Below, piece after piece: positions 24,931 to 35,900 of a stretch of 64,000 bases of DNA. Each line of letters begins with the position of its first letter. Within the stretch, counting starts at the first letter, position 1. Made by a program: the position numbers and the translations under genes. A model generated the notes under the pieces. The model was not told the DNA's origin. It made no database searches and saw only the letters and a list, made by a program, of their open reading frames with translations. Where the stretch lies: NCBI GenBank assembly GCA_945883495.1, contig CAMCXS010000013.1:1-64000 (forward strand), read 5' to 3'. The DNA comes from Akkermansia muciniphila. Lineage in GTDB: Bacteria > Verrucomicrobiota > Verrucomicrobiia > Verrucomicrobiales > DEV007.

Positions 24931-26490
24931 ATGACGTCGCTGCCGTGGTACCAAATCGCCTGGGTGGCAGCCCATGCCATTGTCTTGGCGGGGCTGGGCC
25001 TCTATGGCATGCACCGTTACAGCATCCTATTCCGTTTTCTCCTCCACCGGAACCGGGAACCGAAGCCGGTTGGCACCCTGGCGTCGCTGCCGTCGATCAC
25101 GGTTCAATTGCCGATTTTCAATGAGCGCTTCGTTGTCGATCGTCTGCTCGAAGCTGTTGCCGCGCTCGATTACCCGCGAAATCTGCTGGAGATTCAGGTT
25201 CTTGACGACTCCACGGACGACACCACCTGCCGGGCCGAGCGCAAGGTCGAGGAACTCCGGGGGCGCGGTCTGGACATTAAGTTGATTCATCGGATCGACC
25301 GCACGGGCTACAAGGCGGGAGCCTTGGAGAACGGCTTGGAAAGCGCCAAGGGGGAGTTGATCTATATTTTGGACGCGGATTTCTTGCCCTCGCCCGATGT
25401 GCTGAGGCGGATGATTCCGTTCTTTTCTGATCCTGGGATTGGCATGGTGCAGACCCGCTGGGGGCACCTGAACCGCGAAGAGTCTGCATTGACTCGGGTG
25501 CAGGCGATCCTTCTGGACGGCCACTTTCTGATGGAGCAAACAGCGCGGAGCCGCTCGGGTCGATTCTTTCATTTCAACGGGACCGCTGGTATCTGGCGCA
25601 AGGTTTGCATTCAAGAAGCTGGCGGGTGGGAGCCGGACACCCTGACGGAGGACCTTGATCTCAGTTTGCGGGCTCAGATGAAGGGCTGGAGGTTCATCTA
25701 TTTGAACGATGTGGTGACCCCGGCGGAACTGCCCGCGGACATGGATGGCTTCAAGGCTCAGCAGCACCGCTGGACGAAGGGTTCGGTGCAAAACGCCATC
25801 AAGTGGCTAATCCCGGTCTGGAAAGCCAAGCTCTCTTTGCCGATCAAGATTGAGGCTACCTTCCAGCTGACCTGCAATTTCGTTTATCTCCTCCTTGTCT
25901 CGCTTTTGGTGCTGATGATGCCCATCCCGGGGCTGACTCCAGATTTCAGTTGGGGCGCGGTCCCGAGCCTCGTCCTGTTCGTGGTTGGGACCTTGTCGGC
26001 CGTGGTTTTTTATTCAGTCACCGCGCTCAGCTTGTATCCTCGGGATTGGCACAGAAATCTGCTGCATCTTCCCCTCCTGCTCGCCTTGGGGATCGGCATG
26101 AGTTTGAACAACGCCCGTGGCGTAATGGAGGCGATCTCCGGGAAACGATCCTCCTTCGTGCGCACCCCGAAGGCAGGGGACATCGGCGCGAGGAAGAAAA
26201 ACTATAGCGCCGCGAAGTCCGCCACCATGTGGGGGGAGCTGCTTTTGGCCATCGTTTACAGCTGGATTACGTTCGATGCCGCATGGGATGGCGAGTGGAT
26301 GTCCGTACCTTTCCTTGCGTTATTTGCCATCGGGTTTTATTTTGTCTCTTGGCCATCCGTGCGTCGAAGACTGAGCCGCCCGGAGAGAGTCTCCTCTTCA
26401 CCGCCTCCTTCCTCGCATGACCTTCCTCAGAAGTCGGAATTTCCGGTTCCTGCCGTTGAGCTTGGCGCTGGCTCTGACGAGCTGCGCTAG
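24931..26490 (+). CDS. Membrane processive GT2, cellulose-synthase-like
   Basis: 519 residues from the ATG at 24931, which has an AAGGAG seven bases upstream. One membrane span at about 8-27, then a GT-A domain with all processive-synthase motifs: LDDSTDD (Asp92/93), LDADF (148-151), TEDLDL (239-244, catalytic Asp241) and QQHRW (277-281). Several membrane spans follow at about 300-400 and about 435-480. Such enzymes polymerise and export a beta-linked polysaccharide or lipid-linked sugar from the cytoplasmic side; product unknown. The last 74 bp overlap the transpeptidase gene. Confidence 0.88.
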   Translation: MTSLPWYQIAWVAAHAIVLAGLGLYGMHRYSILFRFLLHRNREPKPVGTLASLPSITVQLPIFNERFVVDRLLEAVAALDYPRNLLEIQVLDDSTDDTTCRAERKVEELRGRGLDIKLIHRIDRTGYKAGALENGLESAKGELIYILDADFLPSPDVLRRMIPFFSDPGIGMVQTRWGHLNREESALTRVQAILLDGHFLMEQTARSRSGRFFHFNGTAGIWRKVCIQEAGGWEPDTLTEDLDLSLRAQMKGWRFIYLNDVVTPAELPADMDGFKAQQHRWTKGSVQNAIKWLIPVWKAKLSLPIKIEATFQLTCNFVYLLLVSLLVLMMPIPGLTPDFSWGAVPSLVLFVVGTLSAVVFYSVTALSLYPRDWHRNLLHLPLLLALGIGMSLNNARGVMEAISGKRSSFVRTPKAGDIGARKKNYSAAKSATMWGELLLAIVYSWITFDAAWDGEWMSVPFLALFAIGFYFVSWPSVRRRLSRPERVSSSPPPSSHDLPQKSEFPVPAVELGAGSDELR

Positions 26491-27022
26491 TTTTATCCCC
26501 GACACCTCCAGCGTCCTTTACGTCGCGGTTCCTGATCAGAAAATGGAACTGCGCCAAAACGGAGTGCGGGTTGCAACCTACGAAATTTCGACCTCGAAGT
26601 TCGGGTTGGGGGATCAGCCGGGCAGCAATTGCACCCCGTTAGGAGAGCACGTTATCGCCCAGAAAATTGGCGGCGGGCAGCCTTCCGGGATGAAATTCAA
26701 GAGCCGTCGGCCCACGGGGGAGATCGTGCCTCCGAATGCTCCGGGCCGCGACCCGATCGTGTCGCGCATTCTCTGGCTTCGTGGGCTGGAGCCGTGCAAT
26801 GCAAACGCCTACCACCGTTACATTTACATTCACGGCACTCCGCAAGAGACCCTGATCGGCCAACCCAAAAGCTACGGGTGTATCCGGATGCGCTCCAGGG
26901 ATGTCATCGATCTGTACGATCGGGTTGGGAAAGGGGCAAAGGTGGTGATCCTCAACCAGCCGTTGGAGTCCTTGCCGGCGCCGGTTGGTCCAGAAGTGGC
27001 GGCGCACGGTCTCTCAATGTGA
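26417..27022 (+). CDS. L,D-transpeptidase (YkuD domain) lipoprotein
   Basis: 201 residues. Signal sequence with a lipobox-like LTSC (Cys23). YkuD domain from about residue 34 to 175 with the catalytic region YIYIHGTPQ (His139) and SYGCIRM (nucleophile Cys155, Arg157). The enzyme cross-links peptidoglycan stem peptides or attaches proteins to them in the periplasm. It starts inside the end of the glycosyltransferase gene (74-bp overlap), so the two are probably translated from one transcript. Confidence 0.88.
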   Translation: MTFLRSRNFRFLPLSLALALTSCASFIPDTSSVLYVAVPDQKMELRQNGVRVATYEISTSKFGLGDQPGSNCTPLGEHVIAQKIGGGQPSGMKFKSRRPTGEIVPPNAPGRDPIVSRILWLRGLEPCNANAYHRYIYIHGTPQETLIGQPKSYGCIRMRSRDVIDLYDRVGKGAKVVILNQPLESLPAPVGPEVAAHGLSM

Positions 27023-27038
27023 AATCCGTGATGAGGGC

Positions 27039-27066
27039 TTGACATCTTCAATCGCCCCCCTATTTT
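27039..27066 (+). promoter_or_regulatory. Sigma-70-type promoter of rpsT
   Basis: Perfect -35 TTGACA at 27039-27044, 16-bp spacer, -10 TATTTT at 27061-27066. The expected transcription start is near 27073, giving a short leader before the rpsT ATG at 27091. Confidence 0.75.
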
Positions 27067-27090
27067 GCCGCCCCACCGGTTTTTCTGCTC

Positions 27091-27354
27091 ATGCCCAATA
27101 TCAAGTCAGCTGCCAAGCGCGTTCGTCAAACCGAGGTCCGGACCATGCGCAACCGGGCCCTCAAGAGCCGCGTCAAAACCTTCCGCAAGAAGCTGGCGGC
27201 TGCTGTCGCCGATAAGCAAAAAGAAGCCGCAGAAGCGACCCTTCGCGAGCTTTTCGCCGCGGCGGACAAGGCTGCCAAGAAAAATGTGCTCCAGAAGAAC
27301 ACCGTCGCTCGCTACAAGAGCGCCGGAGCTCGTCTGTTGGCCACTCTTGGTTGA
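27091..27354 (+). CDS. rpsT: 30S ribosomal protein S20
   Basis: 87 residues, the normal size for S20. Start MPNIKSAAKRVRQ and the basic helical composition (RNRALKSRVKTFRKKL, AADKAAKKNVLQKNTVARYK) are diagnostic. It binds the 5' domain of 16S rRNA during small-subunit assembly. It has its own promoter just upstream and a terminator 80 bp downstream, so it is a single-gene unit. Confidence 0.97.
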   Translation: MPNIKSAAKRVRQTEVRTMRNRALKSRVKTFRKKLAAAVADKQKEAAEATLRELFAAADKAAKKNVLQKNTVARYKSAGARLLATLG

Positions 27355-27433
27355 GCCGAAACAGCCGGTTCGGGGCTGGATTGCTGTTCAAGCTGGCTTG
27401 GGCCAGCGTTTGGGTTGTTTAGTTTGTCTCTAT

Positions 27434-27469
27434 CAGGGCAGTTCCACTCCGTGGAATCTGCCCTGTTTT
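27434..27469 (+). terminator. Rho-independent terminator after rpsT
   Basis: Stem CAGGGCAG / CTGCCCTG with an inner CCAC/GTGG stem and TCC loop, followed by TTTTC. It lies 80 bp beyond the rpsT stop codon; the rest of the 27355-27578 gap shows nothing that I can name. Confidence 0.85.
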
Positions 27470-27578
27470 CTATCTTCTGCTTGCGCCCGAACGCGAAATC
27501 CCAAGTCTCTGGCTGGCCCCGTCGATGCATCTGCGGACAGGGCATTGACTTTCTCTGGCCAGGTTCCAGGGTGGCTGG

Positions 27579-28070
27579 ATGGCCAAAGTTCTCTTCGTCT
27601 GCACCGGTAACGTCTGCCGGAGCCCCATGGCCGAGGGACTCTACCGGGCGCTGACCAAGGGTGATCCCGAAGTTCAAGTCGGCTCGGCGGGTATCAGTGC
27701 GGTCGATGGATTGACGCCCAGTGAGTATTCCGTCCTCGTGATGAGAAAATCGGGAATCGACATCTCGCGGCAGCGGAGCCGCCAATTGACGCCGAGGATG
27801 GTTTCGGAGGCCACGCATATCTTCGTGATGACCTCGGGTCACAAGATGGCGGTGGAGTCGATGTACCCTGCCGCCGCCGAGAAGACCTTCCTCCTCCTGG
27901 AGCCTGCGGCGGGCGATGACGCGGTCCGCGATGCGCCTTGGTCTCTCGATGTCCCGGATCCGATCGGCCATGGAATCGAGGTGTATGAGGGCACCATGCA
28001 GTTGATCCGGGCCGCGATGCCCAGTCTCATTGAGTTTGTCCGGGAAACCGACGCGAAAACTGAGCATTGA
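27579..28070 (+). CDS. Low-molecular-weight protein-tyrosine/arginine phosphatase
   Basis: 163 residues. The P-loop VCTGNVCRSP has the nucleophile Cys8 and Arg14 of CX5R, and the general acid lies in DVPDPIG near residue 130. Family members remove phosphate from protein tyrosine or, in the YwlE branch, arginine; the family is also related to arsenate reductase. The position directly before RpiB-GlyA repeats the Bacillus order ywlE-rpiB-glyA, which favours a YwlE-like identity. Confidence 0.88.
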   Translation: MAKVLFVCTGNVCRSPMAEGLYRALTKGDPEVQVGSAGISAVDGLTPSEYSVLVMRKSGIDISRQRSRQLTPRMVSEATHIFVMTSGHKMAVESMYPAAAEKTFLLLEPAAGDDAVRDAPWSLDVPDPIGHGIEVYEGTMQLIRAAMPSLIEFVRETDAKTEH

Positions 28071-28137
28071 CGGGACCACGCGTCGCCGCCATGCGTAGGA
28101 TCTGATTGCACCCCGCACCCCGGACAGGACACTTCGC

Positions 28138-29808
28138 ATGACCGAACAGCCCCAAATCACCATCGGCGCCGATCACGGTGGCGTCGAACTCAAGGATCAA
28201 CTCGTTGCTTGGCTCAAGGCCACCGGCCATCTGGTCAAGGACGTGGGCACGCACGGCAAAGAATCGGTCGATTACCCCGACTTTGCCCAAGACGTGGCTG
28301 ACGCCGTAGCGGGGCATCCAGAGCATCGGGGCATACTGGTTTGCACGTCTGGTATCGGCGTGTGCATCACCGCGAACAAAGTTTCTGGCATCCGCGCCGC
28401 TGTGGTCCACACCGCCAAGCAAGCGGAGATGACCCGTCGCCACAACAACGCCAACGTCGTCTGCCTGAGCGGTTCCGAAACCTCGTTCGAAACCGCCAAG
28501 GAGATCGTCGAGACCTTCATCAAAACGGATTTTGAAGGCGGTCGCCACGAACGCCGCGTTCATAAAATGGAAGGCAAGCCATTGGCGGAGGTCGATCCCG
28601 AAATCTTCGCCGCCATCCGCGCCGAGCGCCGCCGCCAAGCCGACGGCATTGAACTGATCGCTTCCGAGAACTTCGCCAGCGCCGCCGTCATGGAGGCCCA
28701 AGGCTCGTGCCTCACCAACAAATACGCCGAGGGCTACCCCGGCAAGCGCTGGTATGGCGGTTGCGAGAACGTCGATGAAGCCGAGCGGCTCGCCATCGCT
28801 CGCGCGAAGCAGCTTTTCGGCGCGAGATACGCCAACGTGCAGCCACACTCTGGCTCTCAGGCCAATGCCGCCGTCTACTTCGCGACCATCGGGCTGGGCG
28901 ACCGCATCCTTACCATGGATTTGTCCCACGGCGGCCACCTCACCCACGGGCATCCGGCGAACTTCTCCGGTAAGTTTTACGAGGTGAAGCATTACGGTGT
29001 CTCCGCGGAAACTGGCCGGATCGACTACGACCTGCTCGAAGCATCCGCCAAGGAGTTCCAGCCCAAAATGATCACCGCTGGGGCGTCCGCCTATTCCCGG
29101 ATCATCGATTTTCCCCGGATGCGCCAAATCGCGGATTCCGTGGGGGCACTCCTTTTCGTTGATATGGCGCACATCGCGGGCCTGGTCGCCGCTGGGGTCC
29201 ATCCGAGCCCGATGGATCATGCACATGTCGTCACCACCACGACGCACAAGAGCCTGCGGGGGCCGCGCGGAGGTCTGATCCTCACGAACGACGAGGAAAT
29301 GGCCAAGAAACTCGATTCCCTGGTCTTCCCGGGGATCCAGGGCGGGCCGCTCATGCACGTCATCGCGGCCAAGGCGGTCTGTTTTCACGAAGCCCTTCAG
29401 CCGGGGTTCAAGGACTACCAGCAGCAAATCGTGAAGAACTGCCAAGCCTTGGCGAGCCGGATGGTCGGCCACGGCTACAAGCTTCTCTCCGGTGGCACTG
29501 ACAACCACTTGTTCCTGGTCGATCTACGCCCCAACGGTCTCAACGGCAAGACCGCCCAAGAAACGCTCGATGAAGCCGGGATCACGGTGAACAAGAACTC
29601 GATTCCGTTCGATACCGAAAACCCGTTCCGCGGAGGCGGCATCCGCATCGGCACCCCAGCGGTCACTACCCGGGGGATGACGGAAACGGAGATGGAAATC
29701 ATCGGGGATTGGATTCACGAAGCCTTGGCGCATCGCGACGACAAGGCTCGGCTGCATGAGATCCGCGAGCGGGTGGCCAAGCTGAACCGGAACTTCCCCT
29801 TGCCGTAA
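28138..29808 (+). CDS. Fused ribose-5-phosphate isomerase B / serine hydroxymethyltransferase
   Basis: 556 residues in one uninterrupted frame. Residues 1-143 are RpiB: GADHGG near the start, CTSGIG with catalytic Cys69, the [12 protein letters not shown] region, and the family's C-terminal [11 protein letters not shown]. Residues about 144-556 are [24 protein letters not shown], and the PLP lysine Lys371 in [14 protein letters not shown]. RpiB interconverts ribose- and ribulose-5-phosphate; SHMT makes glycine and methylene-THF from serine. The join has no linker: the RpiB end runs straight into [12 protein letters not shown], the normal SHMT start. Met144 has no ribosome binding site, so I expect one fused protein. 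Confidence 0.92.
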   Translation: MTEQPQITIGADHGGVELKDQLVAWLKATGHLVKDVGTHGKESVDYPDFAQDVADAVAGHPEHRGILVCTSGIGVCITANKVSGIRAAVVHTAKQAEMTRRHNNANVVCLSGSETSFETAKEIVETFIKTDFEGGRHERRVHKMEGKPLAEVDPEIFAAIRAERRRQADGIELIASENFASAAVMEAQGSCLTNKYAEGYPGKRWYGGCENVDEAERLAIARAKQLFGARYANVQPHSGSQANAAVYFATIGLGDRILTMDLSHGGHLTHGHPANFSGKFYEVKHYGVSAETGRIDYDLLEASAKEFQPKMITAGASAYSRIIDFPRMRQIADSVGALLFVDMAHIAGLVAAGVHPSPMDHAHVVTTTTHKSLRGPRGGLILTNDEEMAKKLDSLVFPGIQGGPLMHVIAAKAVCFHEALQPGFKDYQQQIVKNCQALASRMVGHGYKLLSGGTDNHLFLVDLRPNGLNGKTAQETLDEAGITVNKNSIPFDTENPFRGGGIRIGTPAVTTRGMTETEMEIIGDWIHEALAHRDDKARLHEIRERVAKLNRNFPLP

Positions 29809-29914
29809 CGCCGTGATGGACTGCCGACGGATGGTCACTTGAGTGTTGGTGACATAACCCTCACGCGTTGAGAATAGTTTGCTTGACTGGGAAAGTTTCC
29901 GCTGCGACTAACGG

Positions 29915-32900
29915 TTGTTGATCTCGCGGGGACAAGCTAAGTGGCGTCGAGTCGCGGTTTGCGGCATCGGTCTAGCTATTGTCCTTGGGTCGCTCGGTCA
30001 TTTTGGCTGGATCCGGGTGGCGGATAACCGGGCTTCCGTGGACCGGGGACCTGAGGGAGCTCAGCCGATAGCCGTCGACACTCCGGATGGCAGGGTAGGG
30101 CAGGAATTCGATGAGAGCCGCTCATTGCAAGATTCACCGCCCCCAGCCGACGTTGACGGTTCCGTGGTGGCTGGCGACCCGGTAGCGAAATCGGATGTAG
30201 GGCAGAGTTTGCCGGGCCAGAGCGGCGTCACCGTTATTGGGCCGCGGCCAGGGGATTCGCATGGATCGCTGCCGGTGATGGAAGAGTCGGAATTCCGGGG
30301 AGGAACTGACTCCGCTCCGGTGCTCACGAGAGTGCGGCTGCTGAGAGATGACGGCTTCAAGCACCCCCTGCTCCGGGTGGAAGACGACTGGCGGGAAGAC
30401 GGAGGGAAGTTGAGTTTAATCCGGCAACGTGCGGTTACGGCTGACCGGGTGGTGTTGATGCCGGCCCAGGACGCGGAACCGGCCAAATTGCGGGCCGCCA
30501 TCGAAAAGGCAGGGTTCAAGGTGGAGCGGATCATGCCAGCCTCCAAGCTCTGGATCGTTCATCTGGGAGGGCGTATCAAACTGGATTCAGTGCCGCGTGC
30601 GCTGTCAATCATCCGGCGGATGTCCCCACTGGTTGCCTGGGTTGAGCCTGCCGGGCTGAGCCGGGCGGCCTTGGCTCCGGATGACCCGAAATTCAGTTCA
30701 CTCTGGGGCCTGAGAAACCTGGGGCAAGACGGGGGAGCCGCTGACGCCGATACGGACGCCGAGGAGGCCTGGGATTTGCACACCGGGAGCAAGGCGGTCC
30801 GCGTGGCGGTGATCGATACGGGAATCGACGCCAATCATCCCGACCTGATCAACAACCTGTGGATCAATCCGGGAGAGATTCCTGGAGACCGCCGGGACAA
30901 TGACGGCAACGGGTATGTCGACGACGTGAATGGCTGGGATTTCGTCGCGGAGGACAGCGATCCGAATGATGAAAACGGCCACGGGACGCATTGCGCAGGA
31001 ACGATCGGCGCGGTTGGCAACAACGGCGTCGGTATCGCCGGGGTCTGTTGGAGGGTGTCCCTGGTCTCGCTTCGGGTACTGGATGAACGGGGGTTCGGAT
31101 GGGATCCGGATATTGCGGAGGCCATTGCCTACGCCTCCGCTCAAGGCGTTGAGATTGCTTCGAACTCTTTTGGCTCACGGTTCGAATCGCTTGCGATGAA
31201 ATCAGCCTTGGCAGAGGCAGCCAGACGCGACGTGCTGATGGTGGCAGCGGCCGGGAATGAGAGTTCCGACACGGATGTCTACCCCGTTTTCCCGGCGAAT
31301 TCTCCGCTGCCAAACGTCATTAGTGTCGGGGCATCGACTCGGAGGGACGCTCTGGCGAGTTTTTCCAATTTTGGAAAGGCTACGGTCGATTTGGCCGCTC
31401 CTGGATTGCAGGTTTTCAGCACATTGCCCCGAGGGGCCTACGGCGATCTGAGCGGAACCTCCATGGCTGCTCCCCACGTGGCGGGGGCGGCCGCCCTGCT
31501 CAAGTCGTTCCGGCCGTCTCTCCGAGCGTCAGAGTTGCGCCAGATCCTTTTGCAGTCCGTCGATGCCGCCCCCGCTTTTCAGGGAAAGACGGTTTCGGGT
31601 GGTCGGCTGAATATCCGGAAAGCGATGGAGCAGGCCGATGGGCTGATCTTTAGTGGCGATGAATGGCTGGCCTCGGGAGGAATTGGAGGGCCGTTTGCTC
31701 CCGCGACATCCACGATGGTGCTGAACAACCGGAGCGCCTCAAGCGTAGAGTGGACGGTGACCAAAACGGCATCCTGGATTTCGCTGAGCAGTGCAGGCGG
31801 GAGGCTGGCGCCGGGAGAAACGCAAGAGATACGCGCGAGCCTCAATACGGCTACCGGGTTCCTGGAAGCGGGGACGCACCGGGACGTGATCGTGGTCCGC
31901 GGCGCCGGACGCGAGTTCGCGGTGCCAGTTTCGTTGGCGATCGGCTCACGCGATTTGTTTACCGAGCTTTTCGATTCCGCGGGGAAGGACCAGAGCTCGG
32001 ATCTGTCAAACCAGAGCTTTCTGTTCACCCCAGACCGGTCCCGGGATTTCTACTCGGTCACCCGCATTCCGGTGACCACGTTTCCGGTGAATCCGTCCAC
32101 CGGCAAGAGCGTTGACCTCTCCAGTCAGTCCTGGATTCCGATTCTGCTTCCGAGAGCCTCGCGGGTCAGTCTTTACGGGCTCCGTTTCCCCTACCTGATC
32201 GTTCGGGACGAGGGTTATATCACGTTTTCGCTAACCGAAGGCGTTTTCATGGACCCGCTGGACGCTCACTTCGACGCGCCACGAGTGTCCGGATTGGCCT
32301 CATGGAGGCTCGGAGCATCCACCGCGAGTTATGTTGTCCTCAAGGATCGAGTCGCGGTGACTTGGCTGAAGCGGCAGGCTGGCTCGCCGCCACCCCTCAG
32401 CGGCGTTCAGGTGGAAATGTTCTTCGATGGCCGGATCCGGATCAGCCACGTCAATGTCTCCAACTCCGGAGTGGTTGGCCTCTCGGCCGGTGGCGGGCAG
32501 CCCCGAAACTTTACGGCGAGCGATTTCAGCAGGTATCCGGAAGCTGGGATTCAAATGGCCTTGCCCGTGGAACTACAGGAAGGAGCGGGGCCCCAGCAAG
32601 GGAGCGTCCGAATCCCTGCTGCATCGTCCCGGGCCACGAAGGTGAGTTTGACTTCCAGCCTTTCCGCGGAGGTGCAGGTCCCGGCGACGGTGACCATCCC
32701 TGCGGGGAAGACAGAAGCTTCGTTTGCGCTTCAGGTGCTCGACGACACGTTTTTGGACGGGTCGCAGCCCGTCACGGTGACAGGCGCCAGCCCTCCGCTC
32801 GCGCTGGGCAGTGGCATCGTAACGGTCCACGACAACGAAACCGCGGCGTTGAGCCTGGCGGAGGTCGCGGTCTTGCGGGAAGGATCGAGCGTGCAGGGCG

Positions 32901-35900
32901 AAGTGTCAGTGAGTGCGCCACCGGAACGCGCGGTGGCGGTGACCCTCTCGTCGGATGCGCCGCAGACGGCGAGCGTTCCGGCCAGCGTGACCATCCCGGC
33001 TGGAGAGACGCGCGCTGCTTTCTCCATCGTGAGCCCCGACGATGACCGGTTTGAGGGCGTTGAGCAGGCGCGCATCACGGCCCGGGTCAAGGGGTGGAGC
33101 GAGGCGGAGACGACAGTGGCCGTGGAAGATAACGAAGCCTTCTCAATGGCTTTGTCGCTGCCCTCTGAGGTGAATGAGAGTTCCGGACGGCACGAAGGCA
33201 CCGTAACCATTTCCGGCCGCTTTCCGGTCAGCACCGTCATTTCTTTGCAATCCAGTTCTCCAGGGCGGCTGCGCGTCCCTGAGAGCGTGGAGATCGTCGG
33301 TGGGACCCGGTCTGCCACTTTTGAGTTTGAGGTCCTGGACAATACATTGCGGGAGCCGGACCATTTGGCCACGGTCATTGCGAGGGTCGATGGCAGCGAC
33401 GCCGTCAGCGCGGATTTGCGGATTGTGGATGATGAACCGCTCCGGTTCGTCATTGATGCGCAACCGCAAACCCGGACAGCCGGTCAGCCGTTTGACGTGG
33501 TCATCCGGGCAGTGGACGAGCACGGTGCGCTGGTCAGCCGGTATGGCGGGCAGGTGACGATCTCGGGGAACGGCGGTGCCACCCTGGTGGATACCTGGTC
33601 CATGAGTGCCTTCTCCAACGGAGTCGCCACGGCTCGGGTGGTCGTCCCCGTTCCCCAATCGGCCTTGGTCCTCACGGTGAGCGATGGAGGAGCGCAGCAG
33701 GGAGCGAGCAACCAGTTTACCGTCAGCGTGAACACAAATCCGCTGACATTTCGGTATGTTGACCACGATGAAAGCGCTCTCGACAACGTCAGCTTCTGGT
33801 TCCTTCCCAGCGGCAAGCCAGAGTTTTATGCTGTCCGCCGGGTGGCTGCGGAATCCCTGCCGGTGGATTCGTTCGGAGGCGTTGCCATGGAAAGGAACGA
33901 ACGGGTCCGGATCGGAACCGTGCCCTATTATGGAGTTGCTTACGACGAAATCACGCTTGGGGATGGCGGGATCGGATTGCGCCGGTCTGGGGAAGAAGTG
34001 CCTTCTCAAATTCCTTGGATTCACGTGGGCGATCTCTCCACCTGGAATGAGAAGGTAAGCTACAAGCAGTTGGATGACCGGATTGCGATCACTTGGTCCA
34101 CCCCGCAGGGAAACGGAATCGTTTCGCCGGTCCAATTGGAGCTTTTCATTGACGGCAGAATTCGCGTGACCCACGTGAAGTTAGCTGGCCTTGGACGCCT
34201 GCTGATTTTCCTAGACAGGGGAGGTGATGGGGTTCGGGAGTCGGCGCTCTTTTGGTTGGCCCAGTCGCAGATCCTGATCTTGGACCTTCCTGCGGTCAAG
34301 CGAGAGGGCGAGGGCGAGTTCATAGGGAAAATCCGTCTGGAGCCCGCGCCGGAGCAGGATTTGTGGGTGAAGCTGGCATCCGGCAATTCAGACGCAATCA
34401 GTGTCCCGGAGGCGCTACGGGTACCGGCGGGACTTGGGAGCGTCGAGTTTCCCGTGAACGTCATCGACGACACCGCTCTGGATGGTGATCAGTCCAGTTG
34501 GGTGACGGTCGCGGCTCCTGGTTTTGGCAGCGATGCCAGGGAGGTCGTGGTGCGGGACAATGAAGCGGCGTTGTTGACGCTTGAGCTTCCGGCGCAGATC
34601 CGGGAGAACCAGGGCGAGTTTTGGGGGACGGTTCGCACGAGTCAACCACCTACGGCGCCCCTGCCAGTGGAATTGAGGGAACTGCCCGACAGCTTGCTTT
34701 TTTCCGCTCCGCGCCAGGTCATCATTCCAGCTGGGCAGACCTCGGTGACCTTCCCCTGCTCCAGCCATTTTGACAGAACGATCACGGGTGAACAAACGAT
34801 CGAGGTCAAAGCGCGCATCACCGGGTGGGAGGAGGCGACCGCTCTGGTCCGCGTCGAGGATATCACAAGCCGGACGTTCCAGTGGGGAACACCCGCGATT
34901 GTGGAAGGGAAATCCGGGGTTTGCTACCTCAGCGTGGGCTCTTTTGACAAAGTGGGCTATCCGCTTGAGGTAACGCTGACCGCGAGTGATCCGGCTCAGA
35001 TCCAAATCCCGGAGACGGTGGTGATACCTGCCGGAGCGGGAAGTGTCGCGGTTCCCGTTCGCGCTTTGGACAATTGGCGCACGGAAGGAAGCCGCTCTGT
35101 CGAGATCACCGCCAATGCACCGGGGTTTCCGTCCGCCACAGGCCAGTTGCGGATTCTTGATGACGATGTGCATCGATTGGCGATTTCCACCATCCCTTCG
35201 CCGCAAACAGGAAGAACGGCGTTTCGGGTCGTGATCACGGCCATGAACGCCAGCAACGAAACTCTTCCGTCGTATTTCGGCAATGTCAGCCTGAGCGCGA
35301 CAGCAGGAGGAGTACCTGTGATGGTTTCCCCGTCCGTGGTGGCAATCCATCCCTATGGCGGTGGAGTCTGGGGCGGTGAGATCACTTTGAGTCCGAGCGC
35401 TCCTGCAAAAGATGTGGTGCTGACGGCGCAGGGCCAAGGCAGGGAAACGGGAAGCAGCAACCCCTTTGAGCTGGTGAGCGGGGCACTGCGGCGTTTCGAG
35501 ATCAGCGTCCCACCAGGCGTGCGGTCGCCGTTCGAACCGATTCCTGTGACGGTGCGGGCGTTGGATGCCTTGGGCAACCTTGTGACCGGGCATGAAGGTG
35601 ACATCACCTTCCTGGGCACGTCTTATCTCAACCGCCCGCGAGTGCTCCTCAGCGAAGTTGGAACGGTTTTTGAGTCGCTAGGCGGGGGGCTTCCGCAAGA
35701 GCTGGCCTTCATCGAGTTGATCAATGCAGGACGCGCTCCAGAGAATCTTCAGGGGTGGACAATTTACCTCTACTCCGGCGCTTCTTATCCGGGATTCCGT
35801 GCCAAACATGTGTTCAATGCATCCGCACCGGTCGCGGCGGGAGGTGTCTGGACTGTTTGGTCCGCTGGCCGACCGCGCGAGTTTGGAGATTCGAATAGCA

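Noticed and set aside
31182-31200. GGTTCGAATC tRNA T-loop-like string
   Set aside because: It lies within the subtilase coding region and no acceptor or anticodon arm is found around it.
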